Shown here one piece after another: positions 1 to 4,965 of a stretch of DNA of 5,037 nucleotides (positions within the stretch are counted from its first letter, which is position 1; the number at the start of each line of letters is the position of its first letter). The DNA lies in assembly GCA_003521625.1 (NCBI GenBank), contig DPHV01000017.1, positions 1 to 5,037 on the forward strand. Direction: 5' to 3'. This DNA comes from Ruminococcus sp. GTDB lineage: Bacteria; Bacillota; Clostridia; Oscillospirales; Acutalibacteraceae. A model generated the notes under the pieces. That model was not told the DNA's origin. It worked only from the letters and a program-made list of their open reading frames with translations, and searched no databases. A program made the position numbers and the translations under genes.

Positions 1-68
1 AATTCCAACGCTAAATTATAGTTTACAATGATTTCCATATAAATCCAAATAATAACAGGGGTGAAATT

Positions 69-1061
69 ATGCCTATAAAAATCATACGACAGGATATTAC
101 AAAGCTTGAATGTGACGCAATCGTCAACGCCGCTAACAACACGCTTTTAGGCGGTGGTGGGGTTGACGGCGCAATCCACAGAGCCGCTGGAAAAAAATTG
201 CTTGAAGAGTGCCGAACGCTTGGCGGCTGTAAAACAGGTCAGGCAAAAATTACGGGTGCATATAATCTTCCCTGCAAATATGTTATCCACACAGTTGGTC
301 CAATCTGGCACAATGGAAATTACGGCGAAAGGGATTTGCTTACTTCCTGCTACAGAAATTCCCTTGAGCTTGCAAAACAGTACGAGTGCAATTCGGTTGC
401 ATTTCCGCTGATTTCTTCGGGTGCATACGGCTACCCGAAGGACGAGGCTCTGCGTGTTGCAACAGATACAATCAGCGATTTTCTGCTTGAAAACGAAATG
501 CTTGTGTATATTGTTGTGTTTGACAAAAGGGCGTTTTCAATCGGCAAAAAGCTGTTCTGCGACATTCAGCAGTACATAGACGATAAATATGCAGAGCAAT
601 TTGCAAACCGCCGCAGAGGTGTGTATGAAAACACTGTGATGTCGGAGGATATTTGTTTTGATTCAATGCTGTGCGCTCCGTCAATGCAAAAAGCAAGTCT
701 TGACGAAATGCTGTTGCAGATTGACGAGAGCTTTTCACAAATGCTCCTGCGCAAGATTGACGAAAGCGGAATGACCGATTCACAGTGCTACAAAAAGGCA
801 AATATCGACAGAAAGCTGTTCTCCAAAATCAAGAGCAATGTAAACTACAAGCCGAGCAAGACTACTGCAATCGCCTTTGCAATTGCGCTTGAGTTAAGCC
901 TTGACGAAACAAGGGACTTTCTTATGAAGGCAGGCTATGCGCTGTCGCACAGCAACAAGTTTGACATAATTATTGAATATTTTATTACAAATAAGAATTA
1001 TAATATCTTTGAAATTAACGAGGCACTCTTTGAATTTGACCAGTGCTTACTAGGAGTTTAA
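69..1061 (+). CDS. Macro-domain protein (ADP-ribose binding/hydrolase type) with C-terminal HTH-like domain
   Basis: 330-aa cytoplasmic protein. Residues 1 to about 170 form a macro domain of the YmdB/MacroD class: QDITKLECDAIVNAAN at 8-23, the GGGG-VDGAIHRAAG loop at 28-41, and the phosphate-binding SSGAYGYP loop at 116-123. N23 and D33 sit where the family has its substrate-binding and catalytic Asn and Asp, so removal of ADP-ribose or acetyl-ADP-ribose is plausible from family knowledge. YmdB-type proteins end at about 180 residues. Here a linker (about 170-215) leads to an extra helical domain (about 218-330) rich in K, D, L and A, containing NIDRKLFSKI and KPSKTTAIAFAIALELSLDE, which resembles an XRE-like helix-turn-helix fold. 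It may bind nucleic acid or a partner; this is inference. The start is fixed by AGGGGTG at 57-63, five bases before the ATG. The vWA gene follows 117 bases downstream on the same strand. No signal peptide or membrane segment is seen. Confidence 0.93.
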   Translation: MPIKIIRQDITKLECDAIVNAANNTLLGGGGVDGAIHRAAGKKLLEECRTLGGCKTGQAKITGAYNLPCKYVIHTVGPIWHNGNYGERDLLTSCYRNSLELAKQYECNSVAFPLISSGAYGYPKDEALRVATDTISDFLLENEMLVYIVVFDKRAFSIGKKLFCDIQQYIDDKYAEQFANRRRGVYENTVMSEDICFDSMLCAPSMQKASLDEMLLQIDESFSQMLLRKIDESGMTDSQCYKKANIDRKLFSKIKSNVNYKPSKTTAIAFAIALELSLDETRDFLMKAGYALSHSNKFDIIIEYFITNKNYNIFEINEALFEFDQCLLGV

Positions 1062-1111
1062 TTTTTTAAATTTGTCGCTTCGTATGCGACCATCTAAAAC
1101 TGAATAACCTA

Positions 1112-1117
1112 TATAAT
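1112..1117 (+). promoter_or_regulatory. Candidate -10 box for the vWA gene
   Basis: TATAAT matches the sigma-A -10 consensus exactly. No recognisable -35 hexamer lies 16-18 bases upstream (that stretch reads about ACCATC) and there is no TG extension. The hairpin begins at the next base, so the expected start point falls inside its left arm. The call rests on the -10 box alone. Confidence 0.4.
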
Positions 1118-1151
1118 GTGACTGTAAGGTAGTACTAAACCTTGCAGTCAC
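1118..1151 (+). terminator. Hairpin between macro and vWA genes (terminator or leader structure)
   Basis: GTGACTGTAAGG (1118-1129) pairs with CCTTGCAGTCAC (1140-1151), a 12-bp stem with one G-U pair and a 10-base loop, followed by a T-rich tail (ATTTTATTTTAT). It may end the macro transcript. The tail is interrupted by A residues and the AGGAGG of the next gene lies only 13 bases further on, so partial read-through or a leader or operator role is also possible. Confidence 0.6.
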
Positions 1152-1164
1152 ATTTTATTTTATC

Positions 1165-1170
1165 AGGAGG
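1165..1170 (+). promoter_or_regulatory. Shine-Dalgarno site deciding the vWA start
   Basis: A perfect AGGAGG lies 8 bases before the ATG at 1179 and only 2 bases before the alternative TTG at 1173, so it selects the ATG. Confidence 0.85.
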
Positions 1171-1178
1171 AATTGATT

Positions 1179-1832
1179 ATGAAAAACAACATTACAGAAC
1201 TCGTTTTTATTCTTGACAGGAGCGGCTCAATGGGAGGACTTGAAAGCGACACAATCGGTGGCTTTAACTCGATGATTGAAAAGCAGAAAAAGCTGAACGG
1301 CAAGGCGTATGTATCGACCATTCTGTTTGACAATGTGAGCGAGGTTATTCACGACAGAGTAAGCCTTGAAAAAATTGAGCCGATGACTGATAAAGAATAC
1401 TACGTAAGAGGGTGTACCGCACTTCTTGACGCAATCGGCGGAGCAATTCATCACATAGGAAATATTCATAAGTACGCAAGAAAAGAGGATGTTCCCGAAC
1501 ACACATTGTTTGTAATCACAACCGACGGAATGGAAAATGCAAGCCGAAATTATGACCTTAAAAAAGTTAAAAAGATGATTGAGCACGAGCAGAAAAAATA
1601 CGGCTGGGAGTTTCTCTTTATCGGTGCAAACATTGACGCAGTACAGACGGCAGGCTCGTTTGGTATTCCTAAAAACCGTGCAGTGAATTACAACCCCGAC
1701 GGCGAGGGAACGAGGATTGTATATGAAAGCGTTTCGAACGCAGTTTCACAGTGCAGAGCCTGTGCACCGATATGTGACGAATGGAAAGATGAAATAGACG
1801 AGGACTACAAAACACGCAAAACAAACAGATAA
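1179..1832 (+). CDS. Soluble vWA-domain protein with intact MIDAS
   Basis: A 217-aa protein that is almost entirely one von Willebrand factor A domain. The MIDAS metal site is complete: D13-R-S15-G-S17 after the first strand (ELVFILDRSGSM), T80 in GCTALLDA, and D116 in VITTDGMEN. Such domains bind a divalent metal and a partner's acidic residue, so the likely role is a protein-protein interaction subunit. No signal peptide or transmembrane helix is present, so it acts in the cytoplasm, and the tail is charged. The ATG at 1179 is chosen because AGGAGG (1165-1170) lies 8 bases upstream; an in-frame TTG at 1173 would leave only 2 bases. It lies 117 bases after the macro-domain gene on the same strand. 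Cytoplasmic vWA proteins are known beside macro and Ter-type stress genes, which fits a joint function, but no partner is shown here. Confidence 0.93.
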   Translation: MKNNITELVFILDRSGSMGGLESDTIGGFNSMIEKQKKLNGKAYVSTILFDNVSEVIHDRVSLEKIEPMTDKEYYVRGCTALLDAIGGAIHHIGNIHKYARKEDVPEHTLFVITTDGMENASRNYDLKKVKKMIEHEQKKYGWEFLFIGANIDAVQTAGSFGIPKNRAVNYNPDGEGTRIVYESVSNAVSQCRACAPICDEWKDEIDEDYKTRKTNR

Positions 1833-1840
1833 CAAAACAG

Positions 1841-1870
1841 GGCAGAGCGGTTAATAAAAACTGCTCTGCC
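1841..1870. terminator. Bidirectional intrinsic terminator between convergent genes
   Basis: GGCAGAGCGGTT (1841-1852) pairs with AACTGCTCTGCC (1859-1870), 12 bp with one G-U pair and a 6-base loop AATAAA. It starts 9 bases after the vWA stop codon and lies 17 bases beyond the stop of the minus-strand cotJC-like remnant. On the plus strand it is followed by TTATT. On the minus strand it is followed by TGTTTTGTT. It can serve both genes. Confidence 0.85.
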
Positions 1871-1887
1871 TTATTGACATTCAAAAA

Positions 1888-2331
1888 CTATTTCTTCTTC
1901 ATACAGTTTTTAAAGCATTTCTTATCAAATTCAGGGTTGAAAGCATAGAAGTTCTTTTCATCAAGCTTGTCGGTGAGCAAGCGCAGATTTTCACCGAAAC
2001 GCTGATAGTGAACAACCTCACGCTCACGCAAAAAGCGTATAGCGTCCTTCACGTCGTAGTCGTCGCAGAAACGCAGAATATTGTCGTAGGTCGAGCGAGC
2101 CTTCTGCTCGGCAGCCATATCCTCGTGGAGGTCGGTTATTGCGTCGCCCTTGCTCTGCAGATAAGCGGCGGTAAACGGCGTGCCCGAAGCACCCTGCGGA
2201 TAAATTCCAGTTGTGTGGTCAACAAAGTAGTCCTCAAATCCTGCGTCCTTAATTTCCTTTTCCGTAAGCCCCTTTGTAAGCTGATAAACAATTGCGCCAA
2301 TCATTTCAAGATGTCCCAACTCCTCGGTGCC
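1888..2331 (-). pseudogene. cotJC: 5'-truncated CotJC-like manganese catalase (spore coat)
   Basis: The minus strand reads G-T-E-E-L-G-H-L-E-M-I and continues in frame for about 147 codons to a TAG at 1888-1890. It matches the C-terminal two-thirds of CotJC, a spore-coat protein of the di-manganese catalase family. Retained metal-ligand positions are the Glu and His of EELGH, a Glu in EDMAAEQKAR and the His of REREVVHYQRF. The normal first 50 or so residues, which carry the first Glu ligand, are absent. Upstream of GTEE the frame reads unrelated residues and reaches a stop (TAG at 2371-2373). The only start-like codon, TTG at 2317-2319, falls inside the conserved helix and has no clear ribosome site. 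Without the N-terminal helix and promoter it is very probably not functional. The remaining frame is undamaged, so the break looks recent. The lysine- and cysteine-bearing tail (KKCFKNCMKKK) looks natural. Confidence 0.85.
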
Positions 2332-2332
2332 T

Positions 2333-2493
2333 GACGAGTCCCCTCGGTTGGAAGTTTTACCGTTTAAAAGCTATAAATTCATATCATACGGAAAGCTTGA
2401 TAAACGCACAACCATTCTTGCAACAGAATCGGACAAGCACAGAAGAAAATGCTTTACGGCAAGGCTGTATCTGATATAATGCTTACTGAATAA
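2333..2493 (+). pseudogene. 3' remnant of an unrecognised gene, frameshifted
   Basis: From the break point, one plus-strand frame (codons from 2333) reads protein-like sequence including FKSYKFISYGKLDKR and TTILATESDKHRRK. At the run of four A at 2446-2449 the sensible reading moves to another frame: MLYGKAVSDIMLTE, then TAA at 2491-2493. One extra A would join the two into a single C-terminus ending SDKHRRKMLYGKAVSDIMLTE. A good intrinsic terminator begins at the stop codon, which supports this being a real gene end. I do not recognise the family. No start codon or promoter remains, since the sequence upstream belongs to the opposite-strand cotJC remnant. Alternative: coincidental open frames, but the terminator placement argues against this. 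Confidence 0.5.
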
Positions 2494-2516
2494 ACGGCAA
2501 CACGCCTTTGCCGTTT
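2492..2516. terminator. Intrinsic terminator of the plus-strand remnant
   Basis: AAACGGCAA (2492-2500) pairs perfectly with TTGCCGTTT (2508-2516) around a 7-base loop, followed by TTTTGT. It overlaps the TAA at 2491-2493. On the minus strand it could also back up termination of the GyrI-like remnant. Confidence 0.75.
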
Positions 2517-2525
2517 TGTAAATAC

Positions 2526-2544
2526 ACCGAAAATCGGTATTTTT
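2526..2544. terminator. Short hairpin with T-run between convergent remnants
   Basis: ACCGA (2526-2530) pairs with TCGGT (2534-2538) around AAA. The outer AATAC and ATT can add pairs if one A is bulged. TTTTT follows at 2540-2544 on the plus strand. On the minus strand it lies directly after the GyrI-like coding remnant, where a terminator would be expected. Confidence 0.5.
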
Positions 2545-2687
2545 ACAGGAATCCAAATCTCGCAATAGTAATTTTCATCTGCTGTTCCGTTTGGATATTT
2601 TTGAGGATCATCATAGTATTCCACACAATATCCTGCGGCAAACTCGTATTTTGTCTCCCGACAATCTCTGCTTTGTTTTGTCCGAAT
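2541..2687 (-). pseudogene. C-terminal remnant of a GyrI-like / AraC-type effector-binding domain protein
   Basis: The minus strand holds a 49-codon open stretch from just after a TAA (2688-2690) that reads ETKYEFAAGYCVEYYDDP, then QKYPNGTADENYYCEIWIPV. The ending, an acidic Y/P-rich strand followed by EIWIPVK, is characteristic of the small-molecule-binding GyrI-like domain found in stand-alone proteins and at the end of AraC- and BmrR-type regulators. Only the last quarter of such a domain is here. Upstream is stopped, and downstream the expected stop after IPVK is missing, so the frame runs on through two terminator hairpins to a stop at 2454-2456. An indel at the A-run in CCTGTAAAAATA may explain the lost stop. 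It is not expected to make a working protein. The identity is from motif recognition, not a search. Confidence 0.6.
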
Positions 2688-2735
2688 TTAGATTTTGCTA
2701 ATTTTTACTTATCTGACAAACCGGAATTTGTGTGT

Positions 2736-2882
2736 TCAATATTCGTTCTTTTTAAGAATAAAAAAGAGAGCAACCACTTGAGCGATTATGCCAATGGCGA
2801 TAATGATGCGAAATACAGTAATTGAAATAAGCTCAAAACCATTGCAAAGCAGCCCTGCACACAAAATCAGCGTTCCTATAAT
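2736..2882 (-). pseudogene. Orphan C-terminus of a small membrane protein
   Basis: A 48-codon minus-strand frame, bounded by TAG (2883-2885) upstream and ending in TGA at 2736-2738, encodes two hydrophobic stretches: IIGTLILCAGLLCNG, then VFRIIIAIGIIAQVV followed by ALFFILKKNEY. A hydrophobic helix followed by a short lysine-rich tail is a typical membrane-protein end. There is no ATG, and neither an internal TTG nor the single GTG has a ribosome site, so this is read as the 3' fragment of a longer gene. Its family cannot be told. It runs in the same direction as the GyrI-like remnant, whose open stretch begins 48 bases further along. Confidence 0.45.
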
Positions 2883-2899
2883 CTAAGGAAACACTGATT
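2865..2899. repeat. Imperfect inverted repeat
   Basis: AATCAGCGTTCC (2865-2876) and GGAAACACTGATT (2887-2899) are near-complementary, with one bulged base and one mismatch that becomes a G-U pair in minus-strand RNA. The loop is 10 bases. On the minus strand the stem is followed by TT, giving a GATTTTG run. It overlaps the 5' edge of the membrane-protein remnant, so it may be an old element end or a weak minus-strand terminator. Confidence 0.4.
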
Positions 2900-2913
2900 A
2901 AATTAAAAATATA

Positions 2914-2928
2914 ATTCTAAATTAGAAT
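2914..2928. promoter_or_regulatory. Perfect 7-1-7 palindrome, candidate operator
   Basis: ATTCTAA-A-TTAGAAT is a perfect inverted repeat with 7-base arms around one central base. The geometry is that of Fur-family boxes (for example PerR, TTATAATNATTATAA), although the arm sequence differs. It lies 25 bases upstream of the extended -10 box at 2954-2962, a plausible operator position. Confidence 0.4.
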
Positions 2929-2953
2929 AATGAATCAAAAATTGTCAGAACTA

Positions 2954-2962
2954 TGCTATAAT
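2954..2962 (+). promoter_or_regulatory. Extended -10 promoter
   Basis: TGCTATAAT is a full extended -10 (TGN plus the consensus TATAAT). No good -35 is present at the right distance, which extended -10 promoters tolerate. The expected start is near 2969, just ahead of the foldable segment at 2973-3007. Confidence 0.45.
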
Positions 2963-2968
2963 AAAAGA

Positions 2969-3007
2969 AAAAGCACAGGAGCGATAAAGAAGTCCTTACG
3001 AAAGTGC
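2969..3007 (+). ncRNA. Possible short structured RNA or leader
   Basis: Just after the extended -10 box, GCAC (2973-2976) can pair with GTGC (3004-3007) and AGGA (2977-2980) with TCCT (2993-2996). This gives an interrupted 8-bp stem with TACGAAA unpaired on the right side. AGGAG (2977-2981) looks like a ribosome site but no ATG, GTG or TTG follows at 5-10 bases. It matches no riboswitch I know. The 3' end is not defined. Confidence 0.25.
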
Positions 3008-3210
3008 AAAATCTGTGTACATTAATAAACATTGTAATTTTCAGTAAGATGTTATATCAATTCAAAAAAATAATATGTATTTATTCTTTGAATATTTTCA
3101 GAATAAGCACAAAAAAGTTTCCTCGTTTCTCCGCAGATTTTGAGATTTTTATTCTGCTTTTTTGTTTTGCCGTTACAATCTTTACAAGCTGTTATCCTGA
3201 AGATACGCCT

Positions 3211-3239
3211 GAATAAAACAATTATCTTCGCACATAATA
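3211..3239 (+). promoter_or_regulatory. Sigma-G-like (forespore) promoter of the small-protein/oxidoreductase operon
   Basis: GAATA (3211-3215, in TGAATA) and CATAATA (3233-3239) are separated by 17 bases. Both fit the sigma-G consensus as described in Bacillus (-35 GHATR, -10 CATNHTA, 17-18 spacer). No sigma-A promoter with proper spacing is visible upstream of the gene. The predicted start (about 3244-3247) leaves a very short leader that barely includes the GTGAGGTG ribosome site, which is the main weakness. Confidence 0.45.
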
Positions 3240-3256
3240 ATAGTGAGGTGATGAAA

Positions 3257-3532
3257 ATGGCAAAACAGGGAATGAAACGAATGGAAAGAACCCATACCCG
3301 GCCACGAAACGAACATGCGGCTGTTCCTGAAATTCAAGGAAAGGCAAAGAACAGCAATGTAAAAGCCAACCCGATTATTGCGGGTACAAAAGCACCGTCG
3401 CTCAAGGTTTATCATACAACGCCGTTTGAACAGGAAAAGCCGATTTCGCCGATTTATTCCACAATCGACAACGACCTTGCAAGGGACAACCTTGAAAACG
3501 ACGTCACGGCGGCTGACCTTGAAGAGCTGTAA
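3257..3532 (+). CDS. Small hypothetical protein, first gene of a redox operon
   Basis: A 91-aa soluble protein of unknown function. The N-terminus is basic (KQGMKRMERTHTRPR, residues 3-17), the middle is rich in Pro, Lys and Asn (VPEIQGKAKNSN, ANPIIAGTKAP), and the end is acidic (residues 70-91, closing DVTAADLEEL). There is no signal peptide, membrane segment, Cys pair or recognisable catalytic motif, and much of it is likely disordered apart from the C-terminal helix. The start at 3257 is preferred because GAGGTG (3245-3250) lies 6 bases upstream. The in-frame ATG at 3251 would abut the ribosome site, and longer forms from about 3140 run through non-coding-looking sequence. Its stop is 9 bases before the next ATG, so it is co-transcribed with the FAD/Rieske oxidoreductase. 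A partner or spore-related role is possible, given the sigma-G-like promoter, but is inference. Confidence 0.85.
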   Translation: MAKQGMKRMERTHTRPRNEHAAVPEIQGKAKNSNVKANPIIAGTKAPSLKVYHTTPFEQEKPISPIYSTIDNDLARDNLENDVTAADLEEL

Positions 3533-3541
3533 TTTTCAGAT

Positions 3542-4867
3542 ATGACAGAAAAAATCGAAAGTGAAATCAACAAAATATCGGTATGGGAGAACTCTGCAAG
3601 TCTGCCGCAATTTCCAACGCTTGACGGTGATGTTCATACAGATGTTTTAATCATCGGCGGAGGTATTGCAGGAATCCTGACTGCGTACTTTCTTCATCAA
3701 AACGGCGTTAAGTACCTACTTGTTGACAAAGGCAAGATATGTTCGGAAATCACGCACAACACCACTGCAAAGATAACGGCACAGCACGGTCTTGTTTACC
3801 ATAAAATCCTTGCCGACAGGGGAGCGTATTCAGCGCAGTTGTATCTAAAAGCAAACGAGCTTGCGCTGAAAAAATATTGCGAGCTTTGCAAAAATATTGC
3901 CTGTGATTTTGAGCGTAAGGATAACTACGTTTACTCGGTTTACAACCGAAAAATTCTTGAAAAAGAAATGAAAGCACTGAAAAAAATCAGGAGCAATGCC
4001 GAGTTCTGCGAGAATGTTATGATACCGAAAAAGACTGTAGGTGCGGTGAAATTTCCGAATCAGGCGCAGTTCAATCCGCTTAAGTTTATCGCCGCAATCT
4101 GTGACGGTCTGAATATTTATGAGAACACTTTTGTAAGCGAGATGATTGGAACAACCGCCGTTACACAAGGCGGAAAAATTTACGCCGACAAGGTTATTGC
4201 GGCAACGCATTTTCCGTTTATCAACAAGCACGGCAGTTATTTTTTGAAGCTCTATCAGCACCGTTCCTACGTTATTGCGCTTAAAAATGCGCAGAATGTT
4301 GACGGAATGTATGTTGACGAGAACAGAAAGGGAATGTCGTTTCGAAATTACGACAAACTTCTGTTGATTGGCGGAGGAGGTCACCGAACGGGAAAGCAGG
4401 GCGGCAACTGGTGCGAGCTTCGTGCATTTGCAAAGACGGTTTATCCCAAAGCCAGTGAAGAGAACTTTTGGGCGGCACAGGACTGTATAAGCCTTGACGG
4501 AGTGCCGTATATCGGGCAGTACTCAAAACGGACTCCGAATTTTTACGTAGCAAGCGGATTCAACAAATGGGGTATGACGTCGGCAATGGTTTCGGCTATG
4601 ATTTTAAGCGACCTAATCCTCGGAAAGCAGAATGATTTTGCCGGGGTGTTTAACCCTTCCCGCAGTATTTTAAAGCCACAGCTTTTTGCAAACGGCTTTG
4701 AAGCGACCAAAAATCTGCTCACCGTGAGTGAGCACCGATGTCCTCATCTCGGCTGTGCGCTTAAGTGGAACAGAGCCGAAAATTCATGGGATTGTCCGTG
4801 TCACGGCTCACGTTTTGCGGAAAGCGGAGAGGTGCTTGATAACCCTGCAAACGGAACATTCAAATAA
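3542..4867 (+). CDS. FAD-dependent oxidoreductase with C-terminal Rieske [2Fe-2S] motif
   Basis: A 441-aa cytoplasmic flavoprotein of the DAO (glycine/D-amino-acid oxidase-like) family. The N-terminal FAD-binding fold shows G39-G-G41-I-A-G44 after a beta strand, with D62 at the end of the second strand for the ribose. The substrate/FAD domain follows, including LLIGGGGHRTG (274-284) and the C-terminal FAD motif YVASGFNKWGMTSA (335-348). Residues 397-441 hold a Rieske motif: C400-P-H402 and C418-P-C-H421 as cluster ligands, with C405 and C420 as the usual disulfide pair. Bacillus YhfW has the same order but is longer (about 509 aa), with more sequence before the first Rieske Cys. Here the DAO part runs almost directly into the cluster loops. 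The substrate is unknown. The ATG is 9 bases after the upstream stop and has no strong Shine-Dalgarno; GAAGAG at 3521-3526 is weak and distant, so translation is probably coupled. Confidence 0.95.
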   Translation: MTEKIESEINKISVWENSASLPQFPTLDGDVHTDVLIIGGGIAGILTAYFLHQNGVKYLLVDKGKICSEITHNTTAKITAQHGLVYHKILADRGAYSAQLYLKANELALKKYCELCKNIACDFERKDNYVYSVYNRKILEKEMKALKKIRSNAEFCENVMIPKKTVGAVKFPNQAQFNPLKFIAAICDGLNIYENTFVSEMIGTTAVTQGGKIYADKVIAATHFPFINKHGSYFLKLYQHRSYVIALKNAQNVDGMYVDENRKGMSFRNYDKLLLIGGGGHRTGKQGGNWCELRAFAKTVYPKASEENFWAAQDCISLDGVPYIGQYSKRTPNFYVASGFNKWGMTSAMVSAMILSDLILGKQNDFAGVFNPSRSILKPQLFANGFEATKNLLTVSEHRCPHLGCALKWNRAENSWDCPCHGSRFAESGEVLDNPANGTFK

Positions 4868-4875
4868 TTTATACA

Positions 4876-4915
4876 AATAACCGCTCACGGTTTAATATTG
4901 TGGGCGGTTATTTTT
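4876..4915 (+). terminator. Intrinsic terminator of the oxidoreductase operon
   Basis: AATAACCGCTCAC (4876-4888) pairs with GTGGGCGGTTATT (4900-4912), a 13-bp stem with one G-U pair and an 11-base loop, running into TTTTT (4911-4915). It begins 9 bases after the stop codon. Confidence 0.92.
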
Positions 4916-4930
4916 ATTGCAGAAAAATTG

Positions 4931-4959
4931 TTGAATATGGAAATTAACTGTGATATAAT
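4931..4959 (+). promoter_or_regulatory. Strong sigma-A promoter at the right edge
   Basis: TTGAAT (4931-4936), a 17-base spacer, then TATAAT (4954-4959) with an extended TG (4951-4952). Spacing is ideal. The expected start is about 4966. It drives whatever lies beyond the window. Confidence 0.8.
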
Positions 4960-4965
4960 TCTGGT

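Larger units (their letters stand above)
2900..3209. other. AT-rich stretch without a convincing gene
   Basis: No frame here has a believable start, ribosome site and protein-like composition. A 70-codon plus-strand frame from a GTG at 3004 is low-complexity (I, F and K rich) and starts within a predicted hairpin. The stretch does contain a palindrome at 2914-2928, an extended -10 box near 2957 and a foldable segment at 2973-3007. Confidence 0.6.

Noticed and set aside
1..68. Promoter for the macro-domain gene
   Set aside because: TTTACA (22-27) and several A/T hexamers are present but none has 16-18 base spacing. The promoter may lie outside the window.
1074..1090. GTCGC/GCGAC mini-hairpin after the macro gene as its terminator
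   Set aside because: The stem is only 5 bp and no T-run follows. The hairpin at 1118-1151 is the better candidate.
2008..2334. Plus-strand 108-codon frame opposite the cotJC remnant
   Set aside because: It is antisense to clearly conserved catalase sequence and has no motif of its own.
2311..2360. Hammerhead ribozyme-like core CTGACGAG (2331-2338) with an upstream GTC
   Set aside because: The GAAA half of the core is missing, stem II cannot be closed properly, and stem I would need mismatches. The upstream GTC is part of the conserved CotJC coding sequence.
3004..3216. 70-codon plus-strand frame from GTG
   Set aside because: It has low-complexity AT-driven composition, no properly spaced ribosome site, and starts inside a predicted stem. 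The hydrophobic stretch is what T-rich DNA encodes by default.
3140..3256. Longer N-terminal extension of the 91-aa protein
   Set aside because: The extension is F- and L-rich chance sequence crossing the promoter-like region. The GAGGTG ribosome site points to the ATG at 3257.
3845..4384. Minus-strand 179-codon frame inside the oxidoreductase gene
   Set aside because: It is a shadow of the strongly supported plus-strand gene, with no ribosome site or recognisable domain.
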